A DNA stretch of 7,052 nucleotides. It comes from Sulfurimonas sp. GTDB lineage: Bacteria > Campylobacterota > Campylobacteria > Campylobacterales > Sulfurimonadaceae. The DNA lies in assembly GCF_023229025.1 (NCBI RefSeq), contig NZ_JALOAA010000061.1, positions 1 to 7,052 of the forward strand, written 5' to 3'. Every line of letters begins with the position of its first letter. Within the stretch, counting starts at the first letter, position 1. The notes below the pieces were generated by a model, which was not told the DNA's origin, did no database searches, and saw only the letters and a list, made by a program, of their open reading frames with translations. Below, piece by piece: positions 6,496 through 7,052 of the stretch. Position numbers and translations under genes: made by a program.

Positions 6496-7052
6496 ATGAA
6501 AAAATTACTTATGTTGTTTGTTTTTATGGCAACACTATTAACAGCAAGTGAAGTCACTATTGACTATAATGGGGAGATAGTACAAGTTAAGGGGAATTTT
6601 CCTAAAGTAGGAGCAAAAGCGCCTGTTGCTCGTGTTACAGAGCCAAACTTTGCTATAAAAACAGTTGGTGGAAAGAGTGATAGAGTTCAGGTTATTGCAA
6701 CCGTACCCTCTATTGATACTCCGATTTGTTCGGCTCAATCTAAGAGGTTTGATGATGAGATAAAGCAGTTTCCCGGAGTGGATATGACTGTAGTTTCAAT
6801 GGATCTTCCATATGCAGATGATCGCTTTTGCAAGGGACAAGGTATAAAAAATATCTCTATATCTTCAGATTTTGCTTATAGAGAAGTGGGCGAGAAGTAT
6901 GGTGTAGTTGTTACGGACGGGGAGCTTAAAGGGTTGCTAATTAGAGCAATTTTTGTTATTGGAAAAAATGGAAGAATCGCCTATCAAGAGATAGTCTCAG
7001 ATGTTGGACAAGAGCCTAATTACAATAAAGTAATGCAAGCTATTAAAACTGC
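6496..7052 (+). CDS. tpx: Thiol peroxidase with signal peptide (partial at right edge)
   Basis: An open frame of 185 codons running off the window, belonging to the Tpx (atypical 2-Cys peroxiredoxin) family, which reduces peroxides. The peroxidatic cysteine is C78 in 'VPSIDTPIC', with T75 in place, the resolving cysteine is C112 in 'DDRFCKGQG', and the catalytic arginine is R150 in 'GLLIRAIFVI'. The 34-residue cysteine spacing equals that of E. coli Tpx (C61/C95), and all these residues are offset by 17. The extra 17 residues are a signal peptide: KK at positions 2-3, a hydrophobic core 'LLMLFVFMATLL' and a likely cut near A17/S18, with no lipobox Cys. The mature protein would thus be periplasmic and of normal Tpx length; only one or two residues and the stop should be missing. 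The start has aaggggg (6479-6485) about 10 bases upstream. The electron donor in the periplasm is unknown. Confidence 0.93.
   Translation, partial: MKKLLMLFVFMATLLTASEVTIDYNGEIVQVKGNFPKVGAKAPVARVTEPNFAIKTVGGKSDRVQVIATVPSIDTPICSAQSKRFDDEIKQFPGVDMTVVSMDLPYADDRFCKGQGIKNISISSDFAYREVGEKYGVVVTDGELKGLLIRAIFVIGKNGRIAYQEIVSDVGQEPNYNKVMQAIKT

Noticed and set aside
6538..6738. Minus-strand open frame of 66 codons
   Set aside because: It is the antisense shadow of the tpx coding sequence, whose catalytic motifs are clear.

Overview
The window looks like a low-GC, free-living member of the Campylobacterota (Epsilonproteobacteria), most likely Sulfurimonas or a close relative. The reasons are the AT-rich, tightly packed genes, the use of TTG and GTG starts, promoters that show only a TATAAT-type -10 box, and a carboxyspermidine-type polyamine gene pair that closely resembles the Campylobacter enzymes. 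The genus is an inference; no search was run.

Layout. Bases 1-91 are a control region with a good Fur-box-like palindrome (9-23) and a -10 box (61-66). Six plus-strand genes follow with gaps of only 2-13 bases, so they are probably one operon (92-6415): (1) a DUF695/RraB-like two-domain protein; (2) an LplT-like MFS transporter fused to a PlsC-type acyltransferase; (3) carboxyspermidine (carboxynorspermidine) dehydrogenase; (4) an HDOD-domain protein; (5) the PLP-dependent carboxy(nor)spermidine decarboxylase NspC; (6) a small class I SAM methyltransferase. An 80-base intergenic region (6416-6495) follows, holding an inverted repeat and two TATAAT boxes. The last gene is a thiol peroxidase (Tpx) with a signal peptide; it runs off the right edge, probably only a codon or two before its stop.

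How the genes fit together. Genes 3 and 5 are consecutive steps of the spermidine route that uses aspartate semialdehyde instead of decarboxylated SAM: reductive condensation with a diamine, then decarboxylation. Gene 2 looks like a one-protein lysophospholipid flippase plus reacylation enzyme that lacks the acyl-ACP synthetase domain of E. coli Aas. The HDOD protein lies between the two polyamine genes, and the RraB-like protein heads the operon; both suggest regulation, but their targets cannot be read from the sequence. Tpx is probably a separate transcription unit making a periplasmic peroxidase.

No mobile element, CRISPR array, tRNA or rRNA was seen. I find no clear new system. The most unusual points are the exported Tpx, the transporter-acyltransferase fusion, the RraB-like domain in a lineage where RNase E is often absent, and the HDOD gene inside a polyamine operon.
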